Of a DNA stretch of 64,000 nt, positions 46,554 to 57,651 are shown piece after piece. How positions within the stretch are numbered: position 1 is the first letter of the stretch; each line of letters opens with the position of its first letter. Under the pieces are notes generated by a model. It was given only the letters and a program-made list of their open reading frames with translations. It had not been told where the DNA came from and did no database searches. The translations under genes were made by a program, and so were the position numbers. The stretch is from an uncultured Burkholderiales bacterium (GTDB lineage Bacteria; Pseudomonadota; Gammaproteobacteria; Burkholderiales; Burkholderiaceae_C), in the NCBI GenBank assembly GCA_903844385.1, contig CAIMTJ010000018.1, positions 151,820-215,819 on the forward strand. Direction: 5' to 3'.

Positions 46554-46954
46554 TCAGTGGCAACAATCTATCAATGTAAAAAAAGGAAAGCGCAGGATGC
46601 TCAAGCTCTATGCGACCAACTCTTTGGCGTGGACGGGTTGACCAAGGGCTCGCCAGCCCATGCTCAAAGCCCTATAACGCGCCCCAAGCCCAATGGGTTG
46701 ACAGCCCCCACATTGTAGCGTCCATCATCGCACCCTCAATTGGCCCATCTCCACCCTTTTCAGCCGACATCGATCAGAAAGTTGACTAAAAAAAGTGATA
46801 ATCAATGACCTTGCACTGGGTACAGTTCCTTGGCCACCCAACCCGTTGGCCTTGTTGTATCAACAAGTCGATCCACCCTTCAAATTTGCCCCCTGGTTTT
46901 AGTCTTTTTGCTCGGCGCCAACGTTCTTCATCTCTTCAACACAGAAAATCCACC
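46554..46954. other. divergent region ABC exporter / cphA'
   Basis: About 400 bp, AT-richer near 46780-46802 where TTGACT and TGATAAT occur but too close together for one promoter; TGATAAT (46796-46802) could be a -10 for cphA'. An in-frame upstream start at 46805 exists for cphA' but is not family-like. Confidence 0.45.
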
Positions 46955-49159
46955 ATGTCACACAAAGACATTCAAATCCTCAAAATGCGTTATCTGAGTG
47001 GCCCCAATATTTGGACCTACCGCTCGGTGATTGAAGCCTGGGTGGATTTGGGTGAATTGGAGCAATTTCCCTCCAATTTGATTCCTGGTTTTTATGAACG
47101 CCTCACCACCTGGTTGCCCGGTCTCGTTGAGCACCGCTGTGGTATTGGTGAGCGGGGCGGGTTTTTGATGCGTCTCAAAGACGGTACCTGGGCTGGCCAC
47201 ATCATGGAGCATGTGGCTCTTGAGCTGCAGACCTTGGCGGGCCTGGAGACGGGCTTTGGCAAAGCGCGTGAAACCAGCACCTCCGGGATCTACAAAGTGG
47301 TCATTCGAGCCGCCCAAGAAGAGGTCGGTCGCCAAAGCTTGTTATTGGCCAAAGACTTGGTGATGTCGGCCATCAATGATGAGCCTTATGATTTGAAGTC
47401 CACCGTCAAGCACATGAAAAAATTGGTCGACAAGCTGTGTCTGGGCCCGAGTACCAACTGCATTGTCGAAGCGGCCGTTGCCAGGCGCATCCCCAATATT
47501 CGACTCACCGAGGGCAATTTGGTCCAGTTGGGCTATGGCAACAAGCAACGACGAATTTGGACTGCCGAGTCTGACCACACCAGTGCCATCGCGGAGAACA
47601 TCTCCAGCGACAAAGATCTCACCAAACAGTTGCTGCAAAACTGCGGCATCCCCGTGCCCGAAGGCTCCTTGATCAAAAGCCCCGAAGAAGCCTGGAGTGT
47701 GGCGCAAGACATTGGTCTGCCCGTGGTGATCAAACCCACCGACAACAACAACGGCTATGGCGTGTCTTTGGGACTCAACACCGAAGAAGGCGTCAAAGCC
47801 GCCTTTCATATTGCCGACGCAGCAGGCTCCGAAGTCCTGGTGGAGCGCTATATCTTGGGAGACGAGCACCGATTGCTCGTTGTTGGCAACCATCTGGTTG
47901 CCGCCACCAAAGGCGAGACGGTGTTTATTGTTGGAGACGGCACCCACACGGTGGCTGAACTGATCGAGCTCCAAATCAACTCAGACCCCAGGCGAGGGCG
48001 TGAAGACCACTTCCCCATGGACATCATTCGAATCCATGAAAATCCTCAAGACTTGCTTCAAATTGAGAGCCAAGGGGTCAAGCCTGACACGGTTTTGGAG
48101 GTCAAGCGTCAAATCGTGGTCAAACGCGATGGCAATTTAAACAACGACGTGACCGACCTCGTGCACCCCGAGGTGGCCGCTGCAGTGTGTTTGGCCGCCC
48201 GCGTTGTGGGGCTCGACATCGCGGGGGTTGATTTGGTGACCCAAGACATCTCCAAGCCCCTTCAAGACCAAGGTGGCGCCATTGTGGAAGTCAACGCGGG
48301 CCCAGGCCTACTGATGCACCTCAAACCACTGACTGGCAAACCCCGACCCGTGGGCCAAGCCATTATTGATCACTTGTTCAGCAAAAAAGAAAACGGACGC
48401 ATCCCCATCGTTGGCGTGTTGGGCTCGACTCAAACGAATTTACTCTCTCACTTGATCACCTGGCTCGTTCATCTGTCTGGACTGCGCGTGGGACTGGCCT
48501 GTGAGGACGGCCTGTACATGGATCAGCGCCGAGTCCAAGCCGTGGATGCTCGGGATTACTCGATTGGCGAGCGACTTCTCATCAACCGAACACTCCAAGC
48601 CGCGGTTTTTCAAACTTCACCATGGCACATCTTGCAAGACGGTTTGCCCTATGACCGCTGCCTGGTCGGTGTCGTCACCGACATGAATCGACAAGCTTGG
48701 GATTTGGATGAGCACGACATCCACGACGAGGAAAAATTCAAAAACGTCATGCGCACGCAAGTTGACTTGGTCCTGAGTGAGGGGGTGTGTGTCCTCAATG
48801 CACAGGACGAAAAAGTTCTCGACTTGGCACAGTACAGCGATGGAGAGGTCATTCTTTACGCCACCGACCCCAGCATTGAGGCCATTCAGCAAAACCGCTC
48901 CCAAGGACGTCGCAGTGTCTACTTCCGAGACGGCCACGTCGTCTTGGCGCGCGGAGATCAAGAAACCTTGCTCTTTCACTTGGATTTTCCCCCCATCGCC
49001 GCTCGAATCAAACAAGACGGCTTTCAATTGGAAACCATCTTGGCGGGTGTCGCTTGTGCATGGGCCATGGACATTGCGCCACTGCTCATCCGAGCGGGCT
49101 TGAAAAATTTCGGCCAAAAACCCACCACTGCGCCACAAGAAGTCAGGACACTTGCATGA
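46955..49159 (+). CDS. cphA': cyanophycin synthetase paralogue CphA' (truncated, degenerate Mur domain)
   Basis: 734 residues from ATG 46955 (MSHKDIQILKMRYLSGPNIWTYR). N domain, then an ATP-grasp domain in good order (VVIKPTDNNNGYGVSLGLN, VLVERYILGDEHRLLVVG, AIVEVNAGPGLLMHLKP near 440). The Mur-ligase-like part has lost its P-loop: where CphA has GTNGKTTT, this has GSTQTNLL (about residue 490), and the final Mur domain is missing. It could therefore still add Asp at the ATP-grasp site but probably not Arg at the Mur site. Its stop overlaps the cphA start (ATGA), so the two are made together; a cphA/cphA' pair is also known in Cupriavidus necator. Confidence 0.88.
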   Translation: MSHKDIQILKMRYLSGPNIWTYRSVIEAWVDLGELEQFPSNLIPGFYERLTTWLPGLVEHRCGIGERGGFLMRLKDGTWAGHIMEHVALELQTLAGLETGFGKARETSTSGIYKVVIRAAQEEVGRQSLLLAKDLVMSAINDEPYDLKSTVKHMKKLVDKLCLGPSTNCIVEAAVARRIPNIRLTEGNLVQLGYGNKQRRIWTAESDHTSAIAENISSDKDLTKQLLQNCGIPVPEGSLIKSPEEAWSVAQDIGLPVVIKPTDNNNGYGVSLGLNTEEGVKAAFHIADAAGSEVLVERYILGDEHRLLVVGNHLVAATKGETVFIVGDGTHTVAELIELQINSDPRRGREDHFPMDIIRIHENPQDLLQIESQGVKPDTVLEVKRQIVVKRDGNLNNDVTDLVHPEVAAAVCLAARVVGLDIAGVDLVTQDISKPLQDQGGAIVEVNAGPGLLMHLKPLTGKPRPVGQAIIDHLFSKKENGRIPIVGVLGSTQTNLLSHLITWLVHLSGLRVGLACEDGLYMDQRRVQAVDARDYSIGERLLINRTLQAAVFQTSPWHILQDGLPYDRCLVGVVTDMNRQAWDLDEHDIHDEEKFKNVMRTQVDLVLSEGVCVLNAQDEKVLDLAQYSDGEVILYATDPSIEAIQQNRSQGRRSVYFRDGHVVLARGDQETLLFHLDFPPIAARIKQDGFQLETILAGVACAWAMDIAPLLIRAGLKNFGQKPTTAPQEVRTLA

Positions 49160-51750
49160 ACGTCTCTCGCATTCGCGCCCTGAGAGGGCCCAACTTATGG
49201 ACTCGCCACACCGCCATAGAAGCCTTGGTCAAATGCGAGGGCCATCACAACGACTTGAGCGAGTTGCCCCAATTTGAGCAACGCCTTCGCAATCTCTTTC
49301 CAGGCATGGGCAACTTGCGACCCAACGAGCGTGGCGCGAAAATGAGTCTTGCCAACGCCTTGGAGATTGCCACTTTGCATTTGCAAACACAAGCGGGCTG
49401 CCCAGTCACCTTCAGTCGCACCACCCACACCGCCGAGCCAGGACTCTATCAAGTGGTGGTGGAGTACACCGAAGAAGAGGTGGGCATTTTGGCGCTCGAG
49501 TTGGCCCAGTCCTTGTGCATGGCGGCCTTGAACGACAAGGGGTTTGATGTGGATGCGGCATTGAATCGCCTGCGCGAACTCGATGAAGACATTCGACTAG
49601 GGCCCTCAACGGGCTCCATCGTCAACGCTGCCTTGAGCAGAGGCATTCCTTACAAACGGTTGACACAGGGCAGTTTGGTTCAATTTGGCTGGGGCTCCAA
49701 GCAGCGCCGCATCCAGGCCGCTGAAATCGACGCCACCAGCGCCATTGCCGAATCCATCGCCCAAGACAAAGAACTCACCAAAAAACTCCTCTTTGCCGCA
49801 GGCGTGCCCGTGCCCAACGGTCGCCCAGTCAATGACGCCGCCGATGCGTGGGCCGCGGCCCTAGAGATTGGCTTACCGGTGGTCGTCAAACCCCGAGACG
49901 GCAATCAAGGCAAGGGCGTGTCGGTCAATGTGAACACCCAAGAGGAAGTGATGCAGGCGTTTAACAACGCCAAATCCTTTCGAGACGAGATTTTGGTTGA
50001 ACGCTTCTTGCCAGGCAACGACTATCGGCTCTTGGTGGTCGGGGAGCGACTCGTGGCAGCGGCGCGGCGAGAGCCGCCCTTTGTCACGGGGGACGGCGTA
50101 CACAGCGTTAAACAACTGGTCGATCTCGTCAACGCAGACCCCAGACGAGGCGAAGGACACGCCATGTCACTCACCAAAATCCGTTTTGACGACGTGGCGT
50201 TGATGCGGCTACAAGAACAAGGCTATGAATCGGACAGCGTGCCCGATAAAGGGGTGAGGGTCATTTTGAGAAACAACGCCAACCTCTCCACTGGGGGCAG
50301 CGCCACAGACGTCACCGATGATGTTCACCCCGAGGTGGCAGCCCGTGCAGTGGCCGCCGCCCAGATGGTGGGGCTCGATGTGTGCGGCGTGGATGTGGTG
50401 TGCGAGACTGTTTTAAGGCCACTCGAAGAGCAGCAAGGCGGTGTTGTTGAGGTCAACGCAGCGCCTGGACTGCGCATGCATTTGAACCCCTCGTTTGGCA
50501 AAGGCCGTGATGTTGGAGAAGCCATCATCTCCAAGGTGTTTCCCAAGGACAACGATGGTCGCATCCCAGTGATTGCGGTGACAGGCACCAATGGTAAAAC
50601 CACCACCGTTCGATTGATCAGTCACTTGCTGAGAATGAGTGGCCTGAGAATTGGTATGACCAACACCGACGGGGTGTTTGTCAATGGCCGTCAAGTCGAT
50701 TCGGGTGACTGCTCAGGACCACGCAGTGCCCGAAACGTGCTCATGCACCCCGACGTTGATGCGGCTGTTTTTGAAACCGCCAGGGGTGGCATGCTTCGAG
50801 AGGGACTGGCCTTTGATCGCTGCCAAGTCGCAGTCGTCACCAATATCGGCATGGGAGACCACTTGGGGCTGAACTACATCACCACCGTGGAAGATTTGGC
50901 CGTTTTAAAGCGCGTGATCGTGCAAAACGTGGCCGAAACCGGCATGGCGGTCTTGAATGCCTCAGACCCTTTGGTCGCGGCGATGGCGACCAACTGCCCA
51001 GGACAGGTCACGTACTTTGCGCTGGACTCGCATCACCCCGTCATTGCCACGCACCGCGCCCAGGGCAAGCGGGTGGTATTTGTCGAGGACGATCAAATCG
51101 TGGCCATGCAAGGCAGCATGCAAGTGAGAATTCCGATGGTGGATATTCCGTTGACGCGCAGCGGCGCCATCAACTTCCAAATCGAAAACGCCATGGCCTC
51201 GATCGCAGCGACCTGGGCTGCGGGCTTGTCATGGGAGATGATCTGCAAGGGTCTGGCCACTTTTGTGAGCGATGCCCAAGCCGTCCCTGGGCGCTTTAAT
51301 GTCTTTGATTACAAAGGCGCGACGGTGATTGCTGACTACGGCCACAACCCCGACGCCATCAAAGCATTGGTGCAAGCCGTGACGAACTTGCCCGCCAAAA
51401 AACGCAGCGTGGTGATCTCTGGCGCAGGCGACCGCCGCGATGAGGACATTCGCGAGCAAACCCGCATCATTGGCGACGTGTTTGATGAAGTGGTGCTCTA
51501 CCAAGATGCTTGCCAGCGGGGGCGCATTGACGGCGAAGTGCTGGCACTTTTGCGCGAGGGACTCAAAGGCGCCAAAAAAACCGAAAAAATTGATGAAATT
51601 TATGGTGAGTTTTTGGCCATTGATTTGGCTCTGAATGCGCTCACTTCGGGAGATTTGTGCTTGATTTTGATCGACCAAGTGGAAGAAGCCTTGGCGCACA
51701 TCATGGGGCGTGTCAACGCGGCCAGCAAGCCTTTACAGAGCCACCCTTAA
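49156..51750 (+). CDS. cphA: cyanophycin synthetase
   Basis: 864 residues from ATG 49156. Makes multi-L-arginyl-poly-L-aspartate, a nitrogen reserve. N domain (VSRIRALRGPNLWTRHTAIEAL), ATP-grasp domain adding Asp (VVVKPRDGNQGKGVSVNVN, ILVERFLPGNDYRLLVVG, GGVVEVNAAPGLRMHLNPS), and Mur-ligase-like domain adding Arg with an intact P-loop VTGTNGKTTTVRLISHLL at about residue 475 and VIADYGHNPDAIKALV near 730. All catalytic elements present. Overlaps cphA' by four bases. No cyanophycinase or isoaspartyl dipeptidase gene is in the window. Confidence 0.97.
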   Translation: MNVSRIRALRGPNLWTRHTAIEALVKCEGHHNDLSELPQFEQRLRNLFPGMGNLRPNERGAKMSLANALEIATLHLQTQAGCPVTFSRTTHTAEPGLYQVVVEYTEEEVGILALELAQSLCMAALNDKGFDVDAALNRLRELDEDIRLGPSTGSIVNAALSRGIPYKRLTQGSLVQFGWGSKQRRIQAAEIDATSAIAESIAQDKELTKKLLFAAGVPVPNGRPVNDAADAWAAALEIGLPVVVKPRDGNQGKGVSVNVNTQEEVMQAFNNAKSFRDEILVERFLPGNDYRLLVVGERLVAAARREPPFVTGDGVHSVKQLVDLVNADPRRGEGHAMSLTKIRFDDVALMRLQEQGYESDSVPDKGVRVILRNNANLSTGGSATDVTDDVHPEVAARAVAAAQMVGLDVCGVDVVCETVLRPLEEQQGGVVEVNAAPGLRMHLNPSFGKGRDVGEAIISKVFPKDNDGRIPVIAVTGTNGKTTTVRLISHLLRMSGLRIGMTNTDGVFVNGRQVDSGDCSGPRSARNVLMHPDVDAAVFETARGGMLREGLAFDRCQVAVVTNIGMGDHLGLNYITTVEDLAVLKRVIVQNVAETGMAVLNASDPLVAAMATNCPGQVTYFALDSHHPVIATHRAQGKRVVFVEDDQIVAMQGSMQVRIPMVDIPLTRSGAINFQIENAMASIAATWAAGLSWEMICKGLATFVSDAQAVPGRFNVFDYKGATVIADYGHNPDAIKALVQAVTNLPAKKRSVVISGAGDRRDEDIREQTRIIGDVFDEVVLYQDACQRGRIDGEVLALLREGLKGAKKTEKIDEIYGEFLAIDLALNALTSGDLCLILIDQVEEALAHIMGRVNAASKPLQSHP

Positions 51751-51807
51751 CGCGCTCGACTCACTCAGGCCATTGCGCACGCATCAAGGCGGCGCTCGCG
51801 GCAGCGC

Positions 51808-52299
51808 TCAGGAGTTGGCGTTTTGACAAACTTGCTTTTTGAGAGTCGCCAAGTAAGTTTGGGGCCGAATTGGATACTCCTTGGTTTTCCACTCTTGCTC
51901 GTCGGCGGTAAAAACCTCTTTGCCTTTGCCCAATGGTTTTTCAAACATCGACACCGACAGCTTCACAAAGGTGTCATTCACGCAGTAAAGCCGCCAGCGC
52001 GTCATCTCCGACTGGTAAGTCTCGCCGTTGACGGTTTTGGAGGCCTTGCTCAAATCCGACAAAGTCCAAACATAGCGCGAGACATGAACGGCTTTCACGG
52101 CTTGTTTGTCCCACAAGTGGGTGACGTCCTCGTCCTTGTCCAACTCAGCCCACTCGGCTCGGGCACTGAGCACTGCAGCACCCAAGACCAGCGCACCAAG
52201 CAATGAGGGGAGCACTCGTGGGCGTGCATGCCCAGTTCGACCCGCTAAAGCGGGGCTTGATGCGCTCACAAGCTTCACAACAGTCGAGAGATTGAACAT
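51808..52299 (-). CDS. surface-adhesin protein E-like secreted protein
   Basis: 163 residues from ATG 52299; the frame is open to 52512 but the upstream part has no signal. Hydrophobic segment LPSLLGALVLGAAVLSARAEW looks like a signal peptide with cleavage at ARA-EW. Mature part: one compact domain with WRLYCVNDTFVKLSVSMFE and a C-terminal LKKQVCQ, giving two Cys for a disulfide, the pattern of the adhesin E family. Role in this organism unknown. No Shine-Dalgarno is visible (the upstream bases are pyrimidine-rich). Stands alone between cphA and ridA-like genes. Confidence 0.7.
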   Translation of the reverse strand: MFNLSTVVKLVSASSPALAGRTGHARPRVLPSLLGALVLGAAVLSARAEWAELDKDEDVTHLWDKQAVKAVHVSRYVWTLSDLSKASKTVNGETYQSEMTRWRLYCVNDTFVKLSVSMFEKPLGKGKEVFTADEQEWKTKEYPIRPQTYLATLKKQVCQNANS

Positions 52300-52559
52300 G
52301 ATGGTGGGAGAAAAAAAAAGAAACCCAAGTCTGACGGGTTCAACACTCAGGACACCACACGCAGGGGCCCTCTTTAGATCCAGTCTGGACAATGATCGAC
52401 AGGAACAACTTTTTCTTGAGCCAACACCTCTTGCTCGATTGAATGGCCAGCAGCGGTGGCACACTTGGTTAAAATTCAAGGGCTCGAGAAACTTGGCCAC
52501 CCGCCAACTCACAACACACTCACCCTCATCCCCCGATCCGCCCTTTTGACCCTAGCCCG

Positions 52560-53033
52560 ATGAACAATATCTACACTCAACTCCAAACCCTTGGCATTGT
52601 CTTGCCCCCCGTTGCAACACCCGCTGCAGCTTATGTCCCCTTTGTGGTCCAAGGCGCTTGGATTTACCTCAGTGGCCACATCGCCAAAAAAGAAGGACTG
52701 GCCTACTGCGGTCAACTGGGACTCACCATGAGCACGGCTGAGGGCTATGAGGCCGCCAAAGGGGTTGCGATTGATCTCTTGGGCACCTTGCACGCCGCTT
52801 GTCTGTCTGTGGGTCAGGACTTGAACCACATCGACAAAATCGTCAAAGTCATGAGCTTGGTCAACAGCACGGCGCAGTACACCGAGCAACACCTGGTCAC
52901 CAACGGGTGCAGCGAGTTGCTCGGCGCCGTGTTCGGCTCGAGGGGTCAACATGCCCGTTCGGCCTTTGGGGTTGCCCAATTGCCCATGGGTGCGTGCGTG
53001 GAGATCGAACTCGTGGCCACTTTGAAAACTTAA
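52560..53033 (+). CDS. RidA family protein
   Basis: 157 residues of the RidA/YjgF/UK114 fold: YVPFVVQGAWIYLSGHIAKKEG near the N-terminus and GVAQLPMGACVEIELVATL at the C-terminus are typical, though the usual catalytic Arg motif (RxA, V-x-LP) is present only as ARSAFGVAQLP. These proteins hydrolyse reactive enamine/imine intermediates. This is the longer AtuF-like subgroup, whose substrate is less clear. No operon partners. Confidence 0.88.
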   Translation: MNNIYTQLQTLGIVLPPVATPAAAYVPFVVQGAWIYLSGHIAKKEGLAYCGQLGLTMSTAEGYEAAKGVAIDLLGTLHAACLSVGQDLNHIDKIVKVMSLVNSTAQYTEQHLVTNGCSELLGAVFGSRGQHARSAFGVAQLPMGACVEIELVATLKT

Positions 53034-53143
53034 AGCCCCCCACAAAACAACCGTTTCAGAGGGTCACTTCTTCGACACCGCCAAAGACTCGGCTTGTCTG
53101 AGTGTTTGAAGACCCAGAGGTGAGAACACCGCCGTCAACCGAC

Positions 53144-55495
53144 TTATTCAACACGCCTCACCTCATGGGGTTTGAAGCCAAACTCGGTCGAGCGGCCTTT
53201 CTTGGCGCGCTGGCTCTTGACGTTGTTGAGCACCCGAATTTCGAGCATTTCTTCGCGTGGTTTGCCTCCTCGCCCCACGCCGCGCACGAGCACACTCTTG
53301 TTGTAGGCCGCGGCTCCCGCCAACTCGTCCTTGGGATCGAGGTCGATCAAGACCAAGCCGCGCCCGCCTTTTTCCATCACCTTGAGTTGAGACAACTCAA
53401 AACTCAAGACCCGCCCATTTTGTGTGATGCACACCAACGATTTGGCTGGGGCCAAGCCCTCTACCATCGGGGGCAAACTCACCAAGGAGGGCTTGAGTAA
53501 TCTCTCGCCGGCGTTGAGGCTGAGAAAAGACTTGCCGCTTCGGTTTCTGGAGATCATGGACTCGAAATGGGCCATCAACCCATAGCCCGCTGAGCTGCTG
53601 AGCAAAAAGCACGACCCGGCCTGACCCACCACATAATGGGCCAGTTGGGTGCCGCTCTCGAGCTCGACCATGGTGGTGATGGGTTGACCATCGCCGCGTG
53701 CGCCAGGCAAACTCGACACTGGCACCGAATAGACCCGGCCGTTGGAGCCAAACCCAAGCAAGGTGTCCACCGTTCTGCACTCAAAGGTGTCGTACAAGGT
53801 GTCACCGGCCTTGAAAGCAAAGCCGCTGGGGTCGTGCCCATGACCAGTTCGAGCCCTCACCCAACCTTTGTCGGAGATCACCACCGTCACGGGCTCGTCA
53901 ATGATTTTGACTTCGACACTGGAGCGCTTGTCGGCCAAAATCAAGGTTCTACGCTCGTCGCCAAAAAGCTTGGCGTCGGCCTCGATTTCTTTGACCATCA
54001 AGCGGCGTTGTGACGCAGGACTGCTCAAAATCTCTTCGAGTTTTTCACGCTCTTCGCGCAAGGTCTTGAGCTCTTGCTCGATCTTGATCGCTTCCAGTCG
54101 CGCGAGTTGGCGCAGCCGAATATCCAAAATATCATCGGCTTGGCGCTCACTCAACTTAAAGCGCGCAATCAAGGCCTCCTTGGGCTCATCGCTTTGTCGA
54201 ATGATGGCAATCACTTCATCAATGTTGAGGAGCACGAGTTGGCGCCCCTCCAAGATGTGAATGCGGTCGAGCACCTTGTCAAGCCTGAACTGAGAGCGAC
54301 GCTGAACGGTGGTTTGGCGAAAGCTGATCCATTCCTCAAACATGGTTCGGATGGATTTCTGCACCGGTCGGCCATCGATACCGATTGAGGTGAGGTTGAT
54401 CGAGGATGAGGTCTCCAGACTCGTGTGTGAGAGCAGCACTTGGATCAACTCAGACTGTTGGGTGGTGCGGGTCTTGGGCTCAAACACCAAACGAACCGGT
54501 GCATCCTTGGAGGATTCATCGCGAACCACATCGAGCACACTCAAGAGCGTCGACTTCAAGAGGTTTTGTTCGCTCGAGATCGTCTTCTTGCCGGCTTTGA
54601 CCTTGGGGTTGGTGAGCTCTTCGATCTCTTCAAGCACGCGCTGGCTGCTCACCCCTGGCGGCAAGGTGTTGACCACCAACTGCCACTGGCCTCTGGCCAA
54701 CTCCTCAATGGACCAACGTGCTCGCACCTTGAGTGAGCCGCGCCCGGTGCGGTAAGCATCGGCGATTTCTTGGGGACTGCTGATGATGTGCCCACCCCCG
54801 GGGTAGTCTGGCCCTGGGAGCAAGGTGAGTAACTCAGCGTCGGGCAGTTTGGGGTTTTTAATGAGCGCGATGCAACTCTGGGCCACCTCGCGCAAATTGT
54901 GCGAAGGAATCTCAGTGGCCAGTCCCACCGCAATGCCACTCGCGCCATTGAGGAGTGCAAATGGCAAACGTGCCGGCAGTTGCTTGGGCTCGAGTGTCGA
55001 GCCGTCGTAATTGGGCTGAAAGTCAACAGTGCCTTCGTCAAGCTCATCGAGCAGCAAGCTTGTGATGCGTGACAAGCGCGCTTCGGTGTATCGCATGGCG
55101 GCGGCACCGTCACCGTCGCGAGAACCAAAATTGCCTTGTCCATCGATCAAGGGGTAGCGTTGAGAGAAGTCTTGCGCCATGCGCACCAAGGCGTCGTAGG
55201 CGGCTTGGTCACCGTGCGGGTGAAAACGCCCAAGCACATCGCCCACCACCCGAGCACTCTTGACGGGCCGTGCGCCCACGGCCCCATTGGTGCCGCCAAA
55301 GCCCAAGCCCATGCGGGACATGGAGTACAAAATTCGGCGCTGAACTGGCTTTTGGCCATCGCAGATGTCAGGCAAGGCGCGCCCCTTGACCACCGACAAG
55401 GCGTACTCCAAGTAAGCCATCCGTGCATAGGCCCCCAGCCCCAAATCCTCGTCTTTGGAGGGCAAGGCCAGCGCTTGGTTTATGTCGTCACTCAT
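53144..55495 (-). CDS. parC: DNA topoisomerase IV subunit A
   Basis: 783 residues. DNA breakage-reunion domain starts [24 protein letters not shown]; the catalytic Tyr is in [13 protein letters not shown] (about 125). Coiled-coil and tower follow, with a C-terminal beta-pinwheel ([27 protein letters not shown]). It lacks the GyrA box and pairs with the adjacent parE. Decatenates daughter chromosomes. The start ATG overlaps the parE stop by one base (TGATG). Confidence 0.97.
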   Translation of the reverse strand: MSDDINQALALPSKDEDLGLGAYARMAYLEYALSVVKGRALPDICDGQKPVQRRILYSMSRMGLGFGGTNGAVGARPVKSARVVGDVLGRFHPHGDQAAYDALVRMAQDFSQRYPLIDGQGNFGSRDGDGAAAMRYTEARLSRITSLLLDELDEGTVDFQPNYDGSTLEPKQLPARLPFALLNGASGIAVGLATEIPSHNLREVAQSCIALIKNPKLPDAELLTLLPGPDYPGGGHIISSPQEIADAYRTGRGSLKVRARWSIEELARGQWQLVVNTLPPGVSSQRVLEEIEELTNPKVKAGKKTISSEQNLLKSTLLSVLDVVRDESSKDAPVRLVFEPKTRTTQQSELIQVLLSHTSLETSSSINLTSIGIDGRPVQKSIRTMFEEWISFRQTTVQRRSQFRLDKVLDRIHILEGRQLVLLNIDEVIAIIRQSDEPKEALIARFKLSERQADDILDIRLRQLARLEAIKIEQELKTLREEREKLEEILSSPASQRRLMVKEIEADAKLFGDERRTLILADKRSSVEVKIIDEPVTVVISDKGWVRARTGHGHDPSGFAFKAGDTLYDTFECRTVDTLLGFGSNGRVYSVPVSSLPGARGDGQPITTMVELESGTQLAHYVVGQAGSCFLLSSSAGYGLMAHFESMISRNRSGKSFLSLNAGERLLKPSLVSLPPMVEGLAPAKSLVCITQNGRVLSFELSQLKVMEKGGRGLVLIDLDPKDELAGAAAYNKSVLVRGVGRGGKPREEMLEIRVLNNVKSQRAKKGRSTEFGFKPHEVRRVE

Positions 55496-57465
55496 CAGAT
55501 ATCCACCTCAATCGCATCCCCATGCAACTCCATGAGCTCGCGACGGGCTTGCGCCTCGCCCTTGCCCATGAGTTGGGACATTAAAAACTGTGTTGCCAAA
55601 AAGTCGAGGTCACCGAGTTGGACCAAGAGCAATCGGCGGGTATCGGGGTTGAGTGTGGTCTCCCACAACTGCTCCGCGTTCATCTCCCCCAGGCCCTTGA
55701 AGCGACTCACTGACCAGGCCCCTTCGCGCACGCCGTCTTTTCTGAGCTTGTCCAGGACCGCAGTGAGCTCGCCTTCATCCAAGGTGTAAATCTTGGTGGC
55801 CGGTTTTTTGCCTCTGGCTGGCGCATCCACGCGAAACAAAGGGGGGCGGGCAATGTACACATGCCCAGTCTCGATCAACTTGGGGAAGTGACGGAAAAAG
55901 AGAGTGAGCAGCAAGACCTGAATGTGCGAGCCGTCCACATCGGCGTCACTCAAGATACACACCTTGCCATACCTCAACCCACTCAGATCAGGGGTGTCAT
56001 CGGGACCATGGGGATCAACACCGATGGCCACGGCGATATCGTGGATTTCATTGTTGGCAAAAAGCCGGTCGCGCTCGACCTCCCAGGTGTTGAGCACCTT
56101 GCCGCGCAGGGGCAAGATGGCCTGACTTTCTTTGTCTCGACCCATCTTGGCCGATCCCCCGGCTGAATCCCCCTCCACCAAGAAGACCTCATTGTGGGCC
56201 AAGTCTTTGCTCTCGCAGTCGGTGAGCTTGCCGGGTAAGACCGCGACACCTGAGCCTTTGCGTTTTTCTACTTTTTGACCTGCGCGTTGGCGTGTCTGGG
56301 CGGCCTTGATGGCCAAGTCGGCCAATTTTTTACCATACTCCACATGCTCGTTGAGCCACAGCTCCAAGCTCGGGCGCACAAACGACGAGACCAATCGCAC
56401 CGCATCGCGCGAATTCAAGCGCTCTTTGATTTGACCTTGAAACTGAGGATCGAGCACCTTGGCGCTCAAGACGTAATTGGCCCTGGCAAACACGTCCTCG
56501 GGCAGCAACTTCACCCCTTTGGGTAGCAGGGCGTGCAAATCGATGAAATTTTTCACCGCCTGAAACAGACCCTCGCGCAGACCACTCTCGTGGGTGCCAC
56601 CAGCGCTGGTGGGGATCAAATTGACATAGCTCTCTCGCACCGCTTGGCCCTCTTCGGTGAAGGCCACACACCAAGTCGCCCCCTCCCCTTCGGCAAAGCT
56701 CTCGTGAGCGCTGTCGGCAAAGCCCTCGCCTTCGAGCAAGGGAATGACCGGATCGGTGAGCAATGTTTGCATCAAATAGTCACGCAAACCGGCCTTGTAG
56801 AGCCAGTGTTGTTCTTCCTTGGTTTTTTCATTGACCAAGGTGACCGACACGCCGGGCATCAAGACCGCCTTGGAGCGAAGCAAATGGGTCAAGTCCTGCA
56901 AAGGCAGGATGGCGCTTTCAAAATATTTGGCGTCAGGCCACACCCGCACCAAAGTCCCCGACTTGGGGTCCTCTTTGCCCGCCGCTCTGAGCTTCAAGGG
57001 GGTGATCACATCTCCGGCTTGAAAGACCAAGTGCGCCACTTTGCCTTCGCGCATGGAGGTGACCTCCATGCGAGTGGACAGGGCATTGGTCACACTCACC
57101 CCCACCCCGTGCAAACCACCTGAAAAGCTATAGGCCCCACCCGAGCCTTTGTCGAACTTGCCGCCCGCGTGCAAGCGCGTGAAAACGAGCTCGATCACCG
57201 GAGCCCCCTCTTCGGGGTGCATGCCAAAGGGGATGCCCCGTCCATCGTCTTGCACACTCACCGACGCATCGGCGTGCAAGGTGACCTTGATCTTTTTACC
57301 GTGCCCAGCCAAGGCCTCATCGGCCGAGTTGTCCAACACCTCTTGAATGATGTGCAAGGGATTGTCCGTGCGGGTGTACATCCCGGGACGCTGCTTGACG
57401 GGCTCGAGTCCTTTGAGAACACGGATGGAATTTTCTGAATATTCTGGGTTTTGCTTGGTGGCCAT
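55495..57465 (-). CDS. parE: DNA topoisomerase IV subunit B
   Basis: 656 residues from ATG 57465 ([19 protein letters not shown]); an earlier in-frame start at 57510 is less likely. GHKL ATPase domain with [15 protein letters not shown] and [16 protein letters not shown], transducer domain, then TOPRIM with [16 protein letters not shown] and [12 protein letters not shown], and the C-terminal [22 protein letters not shown] segment (here [10 protein letters not shown]). Provides ATP-driven strand passage with ParC, with which it is translationally coupled. Confidence 0.97.
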   Translation of the reverse strand: MATKQNPEYSENSIRVLKGLEPVKQRPGMYTRTDNPLHIIQEVLDNSADEALAGHGKKIKVTLHADASVSVQDDGRGIPFGMHPEEGAPVIELVFTRLHAGGKFDKGSGGAYSFSGGLHGVGVSVTNALSTRMEVTSMREGKVAHLVFQAGDVITPLKLRAAGKEDPKSGTLVRVWPDAKYFESAILPLQDLTHLLRSKAVLMPGVSVTLVNEKTKEEQHWLYKAGLRDYLMQTLLTDPVIPLLEGEGFADSAHESFAEGEGATWCVAFTEEGQAVRESYVNLIPTSAGGTHESGLREGLFQAVKNFIDLHALLPKGVKLLPEDVFARANYVLSAKVLDPQFQGQIKERLNSRDAVRLVSSFVRPSLELWLNEHVEYGKKLADLAIKAAQTRQRAGQKVEKRKGSGVAVLPGKLTDCESKDLAHNEVFLVEGDSAGGSAKMGRDKESQAILPLRGKVLNTWEVERDRLFANNEIHDIAVAIGVDPHGPDDTPDLSGLRYGKVCILSDADVDGSHIQVLLLTLFFRHFPKLIETGHVYIARPPLFRVDAPARGKKPATKIYTLDEGELTAVLDKLRKDGVREGAWSVSRFKGLGEMNAEQLWETTLNPDTRRLLLVQLGDLDFLATQFLMSQLMGKGEAQARRELMELHGDAIEVDI

Positions 57466-57651
57466 GCGCTCGATTGTAGACAAAATTTGTAGAGGTCTGT
57501 ATGGATTCACAGTCTATCGACTCAGGCCAGCATTTTAAGACCGGCAACTTTGGCGCTCAACCCAGAGCGTTTTTCAAGCGATGCTAGGTGATAATCCAAG
57601 ACTTGTTACCCGCTAAAAACGACACTGATGCGCTCTTTTCTGGGTCTTTGA

